A stretch of DNA of 22,482 bases, taken from positions 1 through 22,482 of the forward strand of contig DISE01000007.1 in assembly GCA_002421865.1 (NCBI GenBank), in the 5' to 3' direction. The stretch comes from Castellaniella sp. UBA6218. Its GTDB lineage: Bacteria > Pseudomonadota > Gammaproteobacteria > Burkholderiales > Burkholderiaceae_B. The notes below the pieces were generated by a model, which made no database searches, was not told where the DNA came from, and saw nothing but the letters and a program-made list of their open reading frames with translations. The position numbers were made by a program, and so were the translations under genes. Shown piece by piece: positions 14,960 through 22,482 of the stretch. Each line of letters begins with the position of its first letter. Positions within the stretch are counted from its first letter, which is position 1.

Positions 14960-14993
14960 GGCCCCTTCAGAAACACTCTGAAGGGGCCGTTTC
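14960..14993 (+). terminator. Terminator-like hairpin after the 45-codon gene
   Basis: Perfect 12-bp arms GGCCCCTTCAGA (14960-14971) and TCTGAAGGGGCC (14977-14988) around AACAC, followed by GTTTC. The T-run is short. It lies between convergent genes and may serve both. Confidence 0.75.
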
Positions 14994-15055
14994 GATTGCG
15001 GCAGACAGCGGTCGTTCGTCTCGGGGCCTGAACAGGGTCACGAGACGCCTGTGAC

Positions 15056-15331
15056 TCAGGGAATCTCGCGCATCTCGATATCCGTCACGTCCCGTTCCCG
15101 CGCCGGCTGACTCCCCCGCGACCAGGCCCCGGGTCCGGTCGGCATGGCCGAGCGCCGGCGTTCGGCCCAATAGGCCTTGACGCCGAAGGGCCGGCCTTTC
15201 AGCCGGGCGACGATGTACAGCACCCCGATCGCCAGGGCGGTCGAGGCCATGAAGACGAATGCCATCACCAGGCCGAAGAAGGCCAGGATCAGGAACAGGA
15301 TGGCGCGCAGGATTTGCTGGATCAGATTCAT
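15056..15331 (-). CDS. Small conserved-looking membrane protein, 91 residues
   Basis: The N-terminal half is hydrophobic from about residue 10 to 44 (ILFLILAFFGLVMAFVFMAS and onward), long enough for two closely spaced membrane helices. A basic segment (RLKGRPFGVKAYWAERRR) and a polar tail follow. No family is recognised. By the positive-inside rule the C-terminal tail should be cytoplasmic. It is divergent from apbC, whose proposed start is 183 bp away, and high-GC like the backbone. The start ATG at 15331 is the only reasonable one. Confidence 0.7.
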   Translation of the reverse strand: MNLIQQILRAILFLILAFFGLVMAFVFMASTALAIGVLYIVARLKGRPFGVKAYWAERRRSAMPTGPGAWSRGSQPARERDVTDIEMREIP

Positions 15332-15514
15332 AAAACTTGGACTCCTGTGGCCGGAAAAGGTTGCATGCGCATCGCAGCGGGACGCCGGGCGGGCGGCAGT
15401 GGCGTCCGCCCGGATCCGGGGGCGCCTGTCATGCCCATATTGGGGTCAATCGGCGGATTTCCAGGGGAATCCGCTATGCTTCTGGTTTCGACTGTTTTCA
15501 CCCGATCTCTCATC

Positions 15515-16600
15515 ATGGCTACCACGATACAGGACATTCGCGCGATCCTGTCCAGGGTCATCAACCCCGACACCCGGAAAACGCTGGCGGTGACCGAACC
15601 CGAATTGCGGATCGCCGCCTCGGGCGACGCCTTCGACATCACTGTAACCCTGGGCTATCCCTTGTTCAATGGCGAGCAGGCCCTGGGTGCCGCCATCCGG
15701 ACCGCGCTGGACGCGGCCGGCGCGCGCCTCGGGAAACTGGAATTCCAGTCGCGGATCGTCGCCCACGCGGTGCAGCGCGGGCTGCGCACCCTGGACAACG
15801 TGCGCAATGTCATCGCCGTGGCTTCCGGCAAGGGCGGGGTCGGCAAGAGCACCACGGCCGTCAACCTGGCCCTGGCGCTGCACAGCCAGGGCGCGCGCGT
15901 CGGCCTGCTGGACGCCGACATCTACGGCCCCAGCGTGCCCATCATGCTGGGCCTGTCGGGCAAGCCGAAAAGCGCCGACGGCAAGAGCATGGAACCCATG
16001 ATCGGCCATGGCCTGCAGGCCAATTCCATCGGTTTCCTGATGGACGACGACGGGCCGGCGATCTGGCGCGGCCCCATGGTCACGCAGGCCCTGACGCAGT
16101 TGCTGTCGCTTACCAATTGGAACGATCTGGATTATCTGATCGTGGACATGCCTCCGGGAACGGGCGATATTGCCCTCACCATGGCGCAAAAGGTCCCGCT
16201 GACGGGGGCGATCATCGTCACCACCCCCCAGGACCTGGCCCTGGCCGATGCCCGCAAGGGTCTGATCATGTTCCAGAAGGTGGATGTCCCAGTGCTGGGG
16301 ATCGTCGAAAACATGTCCGTCCACGTGTGCTCCAACTGCGGGCACGCGGAGCCGATCTTCGGCCAGGACGGCGGCCGCCAGCTCGCGGCGACCTATCACC
16401 TGCCCTGGCTGGGGGACTTGCCGTTGCAGCTCGACATCCGCCAGGAAACCGACTCCGGCCGGCCCAGCGTCGTCGCCTCGCCCGACGGCGAGGCCGCGCG
16501 CCGTTACCAGAACATCGCCCGTCAGCTGGCCATCCATGTGGCCGGACAGCCGCTGGACGATTCCGGTTCCCGGCCCAAGGTCGTGGCGCGCACGAGCTGA
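15515..16600 (+). CDS. apbC: Mrp/ApbC iron-sulfur cluster carrier ATPase
   Basis: A 361-residue cytosolic P-loop ATPase that carries and delivers [4Fe-4S] clusters to apo-proteins. Residues about 1-90 form the MIP18/DUF59-type domain (MATTIQDIRAILSRVINPDT). The deviant Walker A GKGGVGKST is at 105-113, DADIYGPSVP at 133-142, Walker B region LIVDMPPGTGD at 208-218, and the cluster-binding CSNC Cys are C272 and C275. Start ATG 15515 gives the family-typical N-terminus and length; in-frame upstream starts would add an atypical leader. No good Shine-Dalgarno is visible. It is the first gene of a tight cluster: its stop overlaps the tamA start by one base (TGATG). Confidence 0.95.
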   Translation: MATTIQDIRAILSRVINPDTRKTLAVTEPELRIAASGDAFDITVTLGYPLFNGEQALGAAIRTALDAAGARLGKLEFQSRIVAHAVQRGLRTLDNVRNVIAVASGKGGVGKSTTAVNLALALHSQGARVGLLDADIYGPSVPIMLGLSGKPKSADGKSMEPMIGHGLQANSIGFLMDDDGPAIWRGPMVTQALTQLLSLTNWNDLDYLIVDMPPGTGDIALTMAQKVPLTGAIIVTTPQDLALADARKGLIMFQKVDVPVLGIVENMSVHVCSNCGHAEPIFGQDGGRQLAATYHLPWLGDLPLQLDIRQETDSGRPSVVASPDGEAARRYQNIARQLAIHVAGQPLDDSGSRPKVVARTS

Positions 16601-18537
16601 TGCCCGGGGATGGCCTGACCCTGTCCGCCCGGCCGTCGCATCCCGGCCGTCCGTGCATCGGGCCCGGCCGGATATTCCACGGGGTGCGCCGGGCGCTGCT
16701 TGGCCTGGGGGTCGCCGCTTGCGCCCCCGCGCTGGCCGCGCCCCCGGAAGTCATCATCGACCCGGGCGGCGCCCCGCCCAAGGTGTTACAGGCCATTACC
16801 AATGCGGTCGGCGCCATCACGCGCCTGACGGAAGACCAGGACGTGCGCGAGGTCTCGCGCCTGCGGCGGCGCGCCTGGGAGGCCGCCCAGGCCGCCCTGC
16901 GGACCCAGGGCTACTTCGGCGCGACCGTCACGCTGGACGTCTCGCCGGGTGCGGCGAACGGCGGCGAATTCTGGGACATCACGATCGACACGGGCGAGCG
17001 GGCGCGGGTGCGCCAGCTCGGGCTGCGCTTCGAGGGCGCGCTCGCCGGGGACGCCTACGCGGCTCGGCGCCAGTCGTTGCGCGACGGCTGGCTGCTCAAG
17101 GAAGGCATGCCCTTCATCAATGACGACTGGAGCCGGGCCAAGACCGAATTGCTGGACGCCGCCTCGCGCCGGGATTTCTATTACGCCCGTTATGCGCAGA
17201 CCCGCGCGGTGGTCGACCCCGAGGCGGCCAAGGCCGATCTGGATGTCGCGCTCGACAGCGGCCCGCCGGTGCGGCTGGGCGAACTCCAGATCATCGGCCT
17301 GAAGCGGGTGCCTGAATCCCTGATCCGGCGCTACGTGCGCTACGACCCGGGCGACGCCTACGACCAGACGCGCCTGGAGGACTGGCAGCAGGCCCTGCAG
17401 TCCACCACCTTCTTTCGCGGCGCTTTCGTCACGCTGGCCGACGGAACGACGCCGGGGACGGACGCTGCGCCGGCCGGGACGCCCGCCGGCGCCGGCGGGG
17501 ACATGGCCCCGCAAGCCGCCGCCGCACAGCCGGCCGGGCGGCCCCGGGGCACCGACCCTGTCACGCTGCCCGTGCGTGTCCAGGTGACCGAAGGTCCGGC
17601 CCGCTATGCCAGCGGCTCGCTCGGCGTCGACAGCGATTATGGCGTGCGGGTGGAAGGCCTGTACCGCCAGAACGTGGTTTATGGCCTGCCGGTCTGGATC
17701 GAGACCGGCGCCGGGGTCGACACCAAGCGGCAGCGCGCTTTCTTCGACGTGCACCTGCCGCCCGGCATGGACGGCAGCAAGGACAGTTTCGGTCTGCTGT
17801 ACGACCATTCGGACATCGAAGGCCTGGAGACCAGCCGCGCCGGCCTGGGCTGGAAGCGCAGCCAGACGCGCAAGGCGGCGGGCGACAGCCGCGTCGAATA
17901 CGAAGTCCGCTGGGGTGCGTTGGTCGCCTACGACAAGACCCGCATTTCCGGCGATTCGCGTTACGAGGTTCCGAGCTGGGCGGCCACCTGGCAGTGGCTG
18001 CGCCGCGACGTGGACTCGAAATACGATCCGCGCGAGGGCAACCTGGTCGAATTTGGCCTGGGCGCGGGCACGACGCTGGACGACGGCAAGGCCTTCTACC
18101 GCAGCAGCCTGCGCGCCCAGCAATGGTGGCCGATCGGCGAGCGCGACGTGCTGACCCTGCGCGGCGAGATCGGCAAGGTCTGGGCGCATACCGACCGCCT
18201 GCCGCAGGACTTCTCCTGGCGCACCGGCGGATCGCGCAGCATCCGGGGCTATCGCTATCAGAGCATCGGCCTGCGCCGTGGCGACGCGGTCATTGGCGCG
18301 CCCGCGCTGGGCGTGGCCAGCATCGAATACACGCACTATTTCACCGATACCCTGGGCGCCAATCTGTTCGTCGACGCCGGGGACGCGGCTGCGTCCTTCG
18401 GCCAGTTCGACTGGCATCTGGGCTATGGGGCCGGCCTGGCGGTACGCACGCCGGCCGGCCCGTTCTTCGTCGATCTGGCCTGGGCGCAGAAAGACCAGCG
18501 CCTGCGGCTGCAATTCTCCCTGGGGATCGCGTTTTGA
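16600..18537 (+). CDS. tamA: Outer-membrane translocation/assembly protein TamA (Omp85 family)
   Basis: A 645-residue outer-membrane protein that, with TamB, helps insert or transport surface proteins and lipids. After a secretion signal (hydrophobic RRALLGLGVAACAPALA, cleavage near residue 47) come POTRA domains (about 75-345) and a C-terminal 16-strand barrel starting near GSLGVDSDYGVRVEGLYRQN. The barrel shows GGSRSIRGY, the conserved Omp85 (V/I)RGY motif, and ends in a terminal Phe. The ATG at 16600 overlaps the apbC stop, but a GTG at 16684 would give a more normal signal peptide length; either is possible. An Ala/Pro/Gly-rich insertion of about 40 residues sits inside the last POTRA, near residues 285-325. 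The stop overlaps the tamB start. Confidence 0.93.
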   Translation: MPGDGLTLSARPSHPGRPCIGPGRIFHGVRRALLGLGVAACAPALAAPPEVIIDPGGAPPKVLQAITNAVGAITRLTEDQDVREVSRLRRRAWEAAQAALRTQGYFGATVTLDVSPGAANGGEFWDITIDTGERARVRQLGLRFEGALAGDAYAARRQSLRDGWLLKEGMPFINDDWSRAKTELLDAASRRDFYYARYAQTRAVVDPEAAKADLDVALDSGPPVRLGELQIIGLKRVPESLIRRYVRYDPGDAYDQTRLEDWQQALQSTTFFRGAFVTLADGTTPGTDAAPAGTPAGAGGDMAPQAAAAQPAGRPRGTDPVTLPVRVQVTEGPARYASGSLGVDSDYGVRVEGLYRQNVVYGLPVWIETGAGVDTKRQRAFFDVHLPPGMDGSKDSFGLLYDHSDIEGLETSRAGLGWKRSQTRKAAGDSRVEYEVRWGALVAYDKTRISGDSRYEVPSWAATWQWLRRDVDSKYDPREGNLVEFGLGAGTTLDDGKAFYRSSLRAQQWWPIGERDVLTLRGEIGKVWAHTDRLPQDFSWRTGGSRSIRGYRYQSIGLRRGDAVIGAPALGVASIEYTHYFTDTLGANLFVDAGDAAASFGQFDWHLGYGAGLAVRTPAGPFFVDLAWAQKDQRLRLQFSLGIAF

Positions 18538-21500
18538 AGGCGCGCATCTGGCGTGGCCTGCGGGCTTTCGGTCTCTGGGGGCTGCCGCCCATCGTGCTGG
18601 CGCTGCTGCTGGCCATCGGCTTCGCCGTCTGGTGCGTCTCCAGCACGACCGGCACCCGGTGGCTGCTGCGCACGGCGGCCGCCCAGTTGGGCGGCGAAGC
18701 CCATGGCGTGCGCGGCACGCTGGCCCGGGGGCTGTATGTCGAAGGCCTGACGATCGTCCTGCCCGACGTCGACGTGCGCGTGGTCGGGCTGCACCTCAAG
18801 GCGCTCTGGCCGGAACTGCTGGACCGCCGCCTGCACATCAACGATCTGTCGGCGGTGCGCGTGGACGTGGACCTGCGCACCGCGCCGGCGGCCGCGCCCG
18901 CTGCGGACGATGGCCAGCCCTTCCGGATGCCGGCGCTGCCGCTCGGATTGCGGGTCGACCGGCTGGCGCTGGGGGGGCTGGGCCTGCGCATCGACGGGGA
19001 GCCGCTGCCCGTCGACCTGCTGTCCGTCTCGACCGCCCTGACACTGGACGCCCATACGGCGACCGTGACGCTGGACCACCTGCAGGCGGCCCACCGGGAC
19101 ACGCTGCTCAAGCTCGACGGCAATCTGGCCCTGCGCGGGCTGGCGGCGCCCTGGCCTTTCGAACTCAATCTGCACGGATCCGCCCAGGACCGCGGCGCGC
19201 ACTCGCCGGTCTGCCTGCGGCGGCTGATGGCGCCGGGAGGCGGCGCGACCGGGGGCGAAGCGCCCGGGGATGCGTGCCGCGTCGACCTGGACTTGCGTCT
19301 GGCGGGGACGCTCCAGTCCCTGCATCTGCAGGCCAGCGGGCGGGGCGAAGGCCTGGAACTCCGGGCGGAGGCCGACATCCGCCCCGGCCAGCCTTTTCCC
19401 CTGGGCGCGGCGCAGGTGGATCTGCGCCTGCCGGGCGATGCCCGCGTGACGCTGGACGTTGCGCCCGGACCACTGGGCCCGGACGGCCTGCGCCCGGTCC
19501 GGGCCCAGTGGTCCGTCCGGCAGTTCCGGCCCGATCCCTGGCTGCCCGCGGGCCTGGGCCCGGCGCTGCTCAACCTGAAGGGCGAGCTGCGCGCGCGCCT
19601 GGACGCCGAACAGCGTGTGCGGGATCTGGGTCTGGATCTGGCGTTCGAGGGTCCCAACCGCTGGAACGGTCAGCCCCTGTCGGGCAAGGTCCGGCTGGAG
19701 CGCCTGTCGCGGACGGGCGGCGCGCTGCTCGATGCGCGGGCGGCGGGGCCGGCGGACCTCCTGGGCCTCAGGGCCGAGGGCCTGGACATGGATCTGGCCC
19801 TGGGGCCGGACCGGATCCGCGCCGGAGGGGACGCGTCGGCGGGCGCCAGCCGGCTGTCGCTGCGGGCGCGGCTGCCGGCTCTGGCGGCGTTGTGGCCCGG
19901 CCTGGAAGGCGGAGTGGATCTGGATTTCGAGGTGTCCGGCCCCCTGGCCGACCACCGGGGCGGCCTGAAGGCCCGCTACACGCCACCGGATGCACAGGAC
20001 GGCGTGCCCGGGCGCGCGCCTGTGAGCCTGGATCTGGCCTTCGGCGGCGGCTGGACGCAGGCCCAGGGCTGGCGCGGACAACTGACCGCCCTGCGGGCCG
20101 GGCATGCCGGCCTGGTCCTGGACAGCCGTGCGGCGGTGCCGCTGGCGCTCGACGCCGCGGGCGGCTGGCGGGTCGGTCAGGCGCTTCTCGGGCTTTCGCT
20201 GGACGGCGAACCCCTGCTCGGCGTGAATCACCAGGCTTCGGCCGGCGGGCAGGGCCGTTGGGAAACGCGCGGCCGCATCGATCCGTTGACCGTCACCCCG
20301 GAACGCATCAACCGGCTGCGGGCCTGGCTGGGCCGCGCCGCCGCGCGGGAAGGCGGGGTGCGCACCCAACTGTCCGAACAGGCGCGGCGCAGCCGTCTGG
20401 ACGCGCGCCTGGACTGGAACCTGAAGTTCGACGACGCCCTGAGCGGCGACATCCATCTGGTCCGCCAGGACGGCGACCTGACCGTGCCCGGCGACGTGCC
20501 CATCCAGCTCGGTCTGGAGGAGGCCCGCCTGGATATCGCCATCCGGCGCGTCGGTGCCGGCCTCAGCCGCGCCGATGCCGACCTCCGGGTCCGGACGCGC
20601 GAAATGGGCAGCATGCGCCTGCGCGCCGACACGCCGATCCATGCGGCCCCGGGCGGCGGCCTCGTCCTGCGGCCGCAGGACACGCGGCACCTGCGCTTCG
20701 AAGCCCGCTCCGAGGATCTGGCCTGGGCGAACCTGCTGCTGGGCGGGGAGATGGAAATCGGCGGCACCCTGCAGGCCGACATCCAGGGCAGCAGCCGGCC
20801 CGATGGCCGCTGGACGCTGTCCGGTCCGCTGAGCGGCGACGGCTTGCGCCTGCTGATCGCCGACCAGGGCGTGCGGCTGCTGGATGGAACCTTGCGGGCC
20901 CATTTTGACGGCACCCGGGTGCTGCTGGATCATCTGCGCTTTCCGGCGCTGCGCCGGGTCGCGCCCAAGGAATGGCGCACCGCCACCTGGATCGCCGAAA
21001 ACCCGGATGCCCAGGACGGTTACCTGGACCTGTCGGGCGTCTGGGATCTGACCGAAAGCCAGGGGCAGGCGGACATTGCTTTCCGGCGGTATCCGATCCT
21101 GCAGCGCTCGGACCGCTACGCCATGATCAGCGGCGATCTCCAGGTCCGGGCGACCTTGCCGGAAATCCTCATCGGCGGCAAGATCACGGCCGACGCTGGC
21201 TGGTTCGACCTGGACATGCTCAACGCCATTCCGTCCCTGGACAGCGATGTGGTGGTTCTGGAACCGGGGGCGAAGGACGCGCCGCCATCGGCCTCGCCGC
21301 CGCTGGACCTGCAGGCCGATCTGACCATCGATCTGGGGCCGCGCTTCTACCTGACCGGCTTCGGCCTGGACTCGGGGCTGGTCGGCAGCATGAATCTGCG
21401 CATGGCGGACGGCGCGCTCACGGCGCTGGGCCAGTTGCGCACCCGGGGCGGCGCCATCAATGCCTATGGCCAGCACCTGCAGCTGCGGCGCGGCACCATC

Positions 21501-22058
21501 ACCTTTCAGGGCGATGTGGCCAATCCCGTGCTCGACATCCAGGCCCTGCGCACCGACGTGGCGGTCCAGGCCGGGGTCCGGGTGGCCGGCACAGCCCGGC
21601 GCCCGCGCATCGACCTGATGTCGATCCCCGAAGTCAGCGAAACCGAGAAACTGACCTGGCTGCTGCTGGGCCACGGTCCGGACCAGGGCGGCGGGGACAT
21701 GTCGCTGCTGTTCTCGGTGGGCAGTTCCTTCCTGTCGGGCGGCGAGCCGTTCTACAAGCGTTTCGGCCTGGACGAACTGAGCATGCGCTCGGGCGAACTG
21801 GGCAGCACGGGCAGCATCCTGCCGGTCGAGAGCGTGGTCAGCGGCCTGGACGCGGGCGCCAGCCCCATCGAACAGCGTTTCGTCCTGGCCGGCAAGCGCC
21901 TGACCGATGACCTGCGGCTGAGCCTGGAACAGGCCCTGGCGCAGACCGGGACCGTGGCGCGGCTGAGCTATCAGTTGATGCGCGGCCTGCGGGCCGAGCT
22001 GACCACGGGCACCGTCAGCGGCCTGGCGCTGGTCTATCGCTGGTTCTCGATGGACTGA
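18534..22058 (+). CDS. tamB: TamB, inner-membrane partner of TamA (DUF490/AsmA-like)
   Basis: A 1174-residue periplasm-spanning protein (E. coli TamB 1259). One N-terminal membrane anchor (about 15-36, LWGLPPIVLALLLAIGFAVW) is followed by a very long repetitive beta-rich body that forms a hydrophobic groove across the periplasm. The C-terminal DUF490 domain includes GGKITADAGWFDLDMLNAIP, RGGAINAYGQHLQLRRGTIT with FQGDVANPVLDIQALR, and SIPEVSETEKLTWLLLGHGP. No ATG or GTG fits the N-terminus; the best start is TTG at 18534, overlapping the tamA TGA (TTGA) with GGGGA upstream. The overlap implies coupled translation and roughly matched amounts of TamA and TamB. Confidence 0.93.
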   Translation: MKARIWRGLRAFGLWGLPPIVLALLLAIGFAVWCVSSTTGTRWLLRTAAAQLGGEAHGVRGTLARGLYVEGLTIVLPDVDVRVVGLHLKALWPELLDRRLHINDLSAVRVDVDLRTAPAAAPAADDGQPFRMPALPLGLRVDRLALGGLGLRIDGEPLPVDLLSVSTALTLDAHTATVTLDHLQAAHRDTLLKLDGNLALRGLAAPWPFELNLHGSAQDRGAHSPVCLRRLMAPGGGATGGEAPGDACRVDLDLRLAGTLQSLHLQASGRGEGLELRAEADIRPGQPFPLGAAQVDLRLPGDARVTLDVAPGPLGPDGLRPVRAQWSVRQFRPDPWLPAGLGPALLNLKGELRARLDAEQRVRDLGLDLAFEGPNRWNGQPLSGKVRLERLSRTGGALLDARAAGPADLLGLRAEGLDMDLALGPDRIRAGGDASAGASRLSLRARLPALAALWPGLEGGVDLDFEVSGPLADHRGGLKARYTPPDAQDGVPGRAPVSLDLAFGGGWTQAQGWRGQLTALRAGHAGLVLDSRAAVPLALDAAGGWRVGQALLGLSLDGEPLLGVNHQASAGGQGRWETRGRIDPLTVTPERINRLRAWLGRAAAREGGVRTQLSEQARRSRLDARLDWNLKFDDALSGDIHLVRQDGDLTVPGDVPIQLGLEEARLDIAIRRVGAGLSRADADLRVRTREMGSMRLRADTPIHAAPGGGLVLRPQDTRHLRFEARSEDLAWANLLLGGEMEIGGTLQADIQGSSRPDGRWTLSGPLSGDGLRLLIADQGVRLLDGTLRAHFDGTRVLLDHLRFPALRRVAPKEWRTATWIAENPDAQDGYLDLSGVWDLTESQGQADIAFRRYPILQRSDRYAMISGDLQVRATLPEILIGGKITADAGWFDLDMLNAIPSLDSDVVVLEPGAKDAPPSASPPLDLQADLTIDLGPRFYLTGFGLDSGLVGSMNLRMADGALTALGQLRTRGGAINAYGQHLQLRRGTITFQGDVANPVLDIQALRTDVAVQAGVRVAGTARRPRIDLMSIPEVSETEKLTWLLLGHGPDQGGGDMSLLFSVGSSFLSGGEPFYKRFGLDELSMRSGELGSTGSILPVESVVSGLDAGASPIEQRFVLAGKRLTDDLRLSLEQALAQTGTVARLSYQLMRGLRAELTTGTVSGLALVYRWFSMD

Positions 22059-22059
22059 T

Positions 22060-22078
22060 CGGCGCGCGGGGCGCGCCG
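22060..22078 (+). terminator. GC-only hairpin after tamB
   Basis: Perfect 8-bp arms CGGCGCGC and GCGCGCCG around GGG, starting two bases after the tamB stop. There is no T-run, so its action as a terminator is uncertain. Confidence 0.3.
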
Positions 22079-22127
22079 TGCGCCCGGATGTGCCTTAAAA
22101 TACCGCAACTTTGAACAGAGGGCGCCC

Positions 22128-22482
22128 ATGAGCATCAAAAACGACCGCTGGATCCGGCGCGCCGCGCAGGCCGGCATGATCGAACCTTTCGAGCCCGGCC
22201 AGGTGCGCTCGGTCGATGGCCAGCGGATCGTCAGCTACGGCACCAGCAGCTACGGCTACGACGTGCGCTGCGCCAACGAATTCAAGATCTTCACGAACAT
22301 CAATTCCACGATCGTCGACCCCAAGGCCTTCGATGAAAAGTCCTTCGTGGACTTCCAGGGCGACGTCTGCATCATTCCGCCCAATTCCTTCGCCCTGGCC
22401 CGCACGGTCGAATATTTCCGCGTCCCGCGTTCCGTGCTGACCGTATGCCTGGGAAAAAGCACCTATGCCCGCTGCGGCATCA
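22128..22482 (+). CDS. dcd: dCTP deaminase, N-terminal part (cut by window edge)
   Basis: Converts dCTP to dUTP, feeding dTMP synthesis; cytosolic homotrimer. The visible 118 codons begin MSIKNDRWIRRAAQAGMIEP and include SYGTSSYGYDVR and, at the very end, CLGKSTYARCGI, which covers the conserved Ser and Arg near the active site (S111 and R115 in E. coli). The catalytic Glu lies beyond the window. AGAGGG (22117-22122) precedes the ATG, and a TAAAAT -10-like box lies at 22095-22100. It is separated from tamB by 69 bp and probably has its own promoter. Confidence 0.95.
   Translation, partial: MSIKNDRWIRRAAQAGMIEPFEPGQVRSVDGQRIVSYGTSSYGYDVRCANEFKIFTNINSTIVDPKAFDEKSFVDFQGDVCIIPPNSFALARTVEYFRVPRSVLTVCLGKSTYARCGI

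Noticed and set aside
18423..21674. A 1083-codon minus-strand open frame opposite tamA/tamB
   Set aside because: The amino acid mix is a GC-skew artefact and the plus strand carries clear TamB domains. The same applies to frames opposite metG (4753-6978) and tamA (16786-18513).
22060..22078. A firm intrinsic terminator after tamB
   Set aside because: The stem is perfect but no T-run follows. It is kept only as a low-confidence feature.
1..22482. CRISPR arrays, rRNA or tRNA genes
   Set aside because: No regularly spaced repeats and no tRNA or rRNA signatures were seen on either strand.

Overview
The window is mostly high-GC DNA with a gene order and protein types that suggest a betaproteobacterium of the Burkholderiales, most likely an Alcaligenaceae relative (Bordetella/Achromobacter/Castellaniella group). 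This rests on family resemblance and GC bias, not on a search. The backbone genes (metG, apbC/mrp, tamA, tamB, dcd) are intact and densely packed. In the middle lies a clearly foreign, more AT-rich segment full of broken insertion sequences.

Layout. (1) 1-3437, metal homeostasis: a P-type Cd/Zn/Pb ATPase (minus strand, running off the left edge), its divergent MerR/CadR-type regulator with a perfect operator palindrome between them, and a convergent cation diffusion facilitator. (2) 3520-4731, a Kch-like potassium channel with an RCK domain, convergent with (3) metG, 4750-6819. (4) About 6860-14700, an accessory island inserted between metG and apbC. It holds an IS256-family element with a dead transposase (7223-8510), the first ~45 codons of a DUF2971-type gene, a nested pair of IS3-family remnants (about 8683-9427), an AT-rich SIR2-like gene on the minus strand (9398-10702), an IS3-family element with a stop and a frameshift in orfB (11406-12724), and a 515-residue P-loop ATPase (12962-14509). 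A 45-codon gene with a good promoter, ribosome binding site and following hairpin (14765-14902) sits at the right edge. (5) 15056-22482, backbone: a small membrane protein (minus strand), then apbC, tamA and tamB as an overlapping cluster, and the start of dcd.

How the parts work together. The left block is a metal-efflux unit: the regulator would sense Cd/Pb/Zn-type ions and switch on the ATPase, and the CDF pump adds a second export route. The apbC-tamA-tamB cluster joins an iron-sulfur carrier ATPase with the outer-membrane (TamA) and inner-membrane (TamB) halves of the translocation and assembly module.

The most interesting part is the island. A SIR2-like protein (NAD-binding GAGFS, TLNHD and KLHGG motifs) and a P-loop ATPase are types often found in bacterial anti-phage modules, and DUF2971 genes are also frequent in such islands. 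Here they are scattered by repeated IS insertion, and at least one IS-adjacent deletion has removed DNA. The SIR2 gene now takes its last nine codons and its stop from an IS end. Whether the SIR2-like protein and the ATPase ever formed one system cannot be decided from this window.
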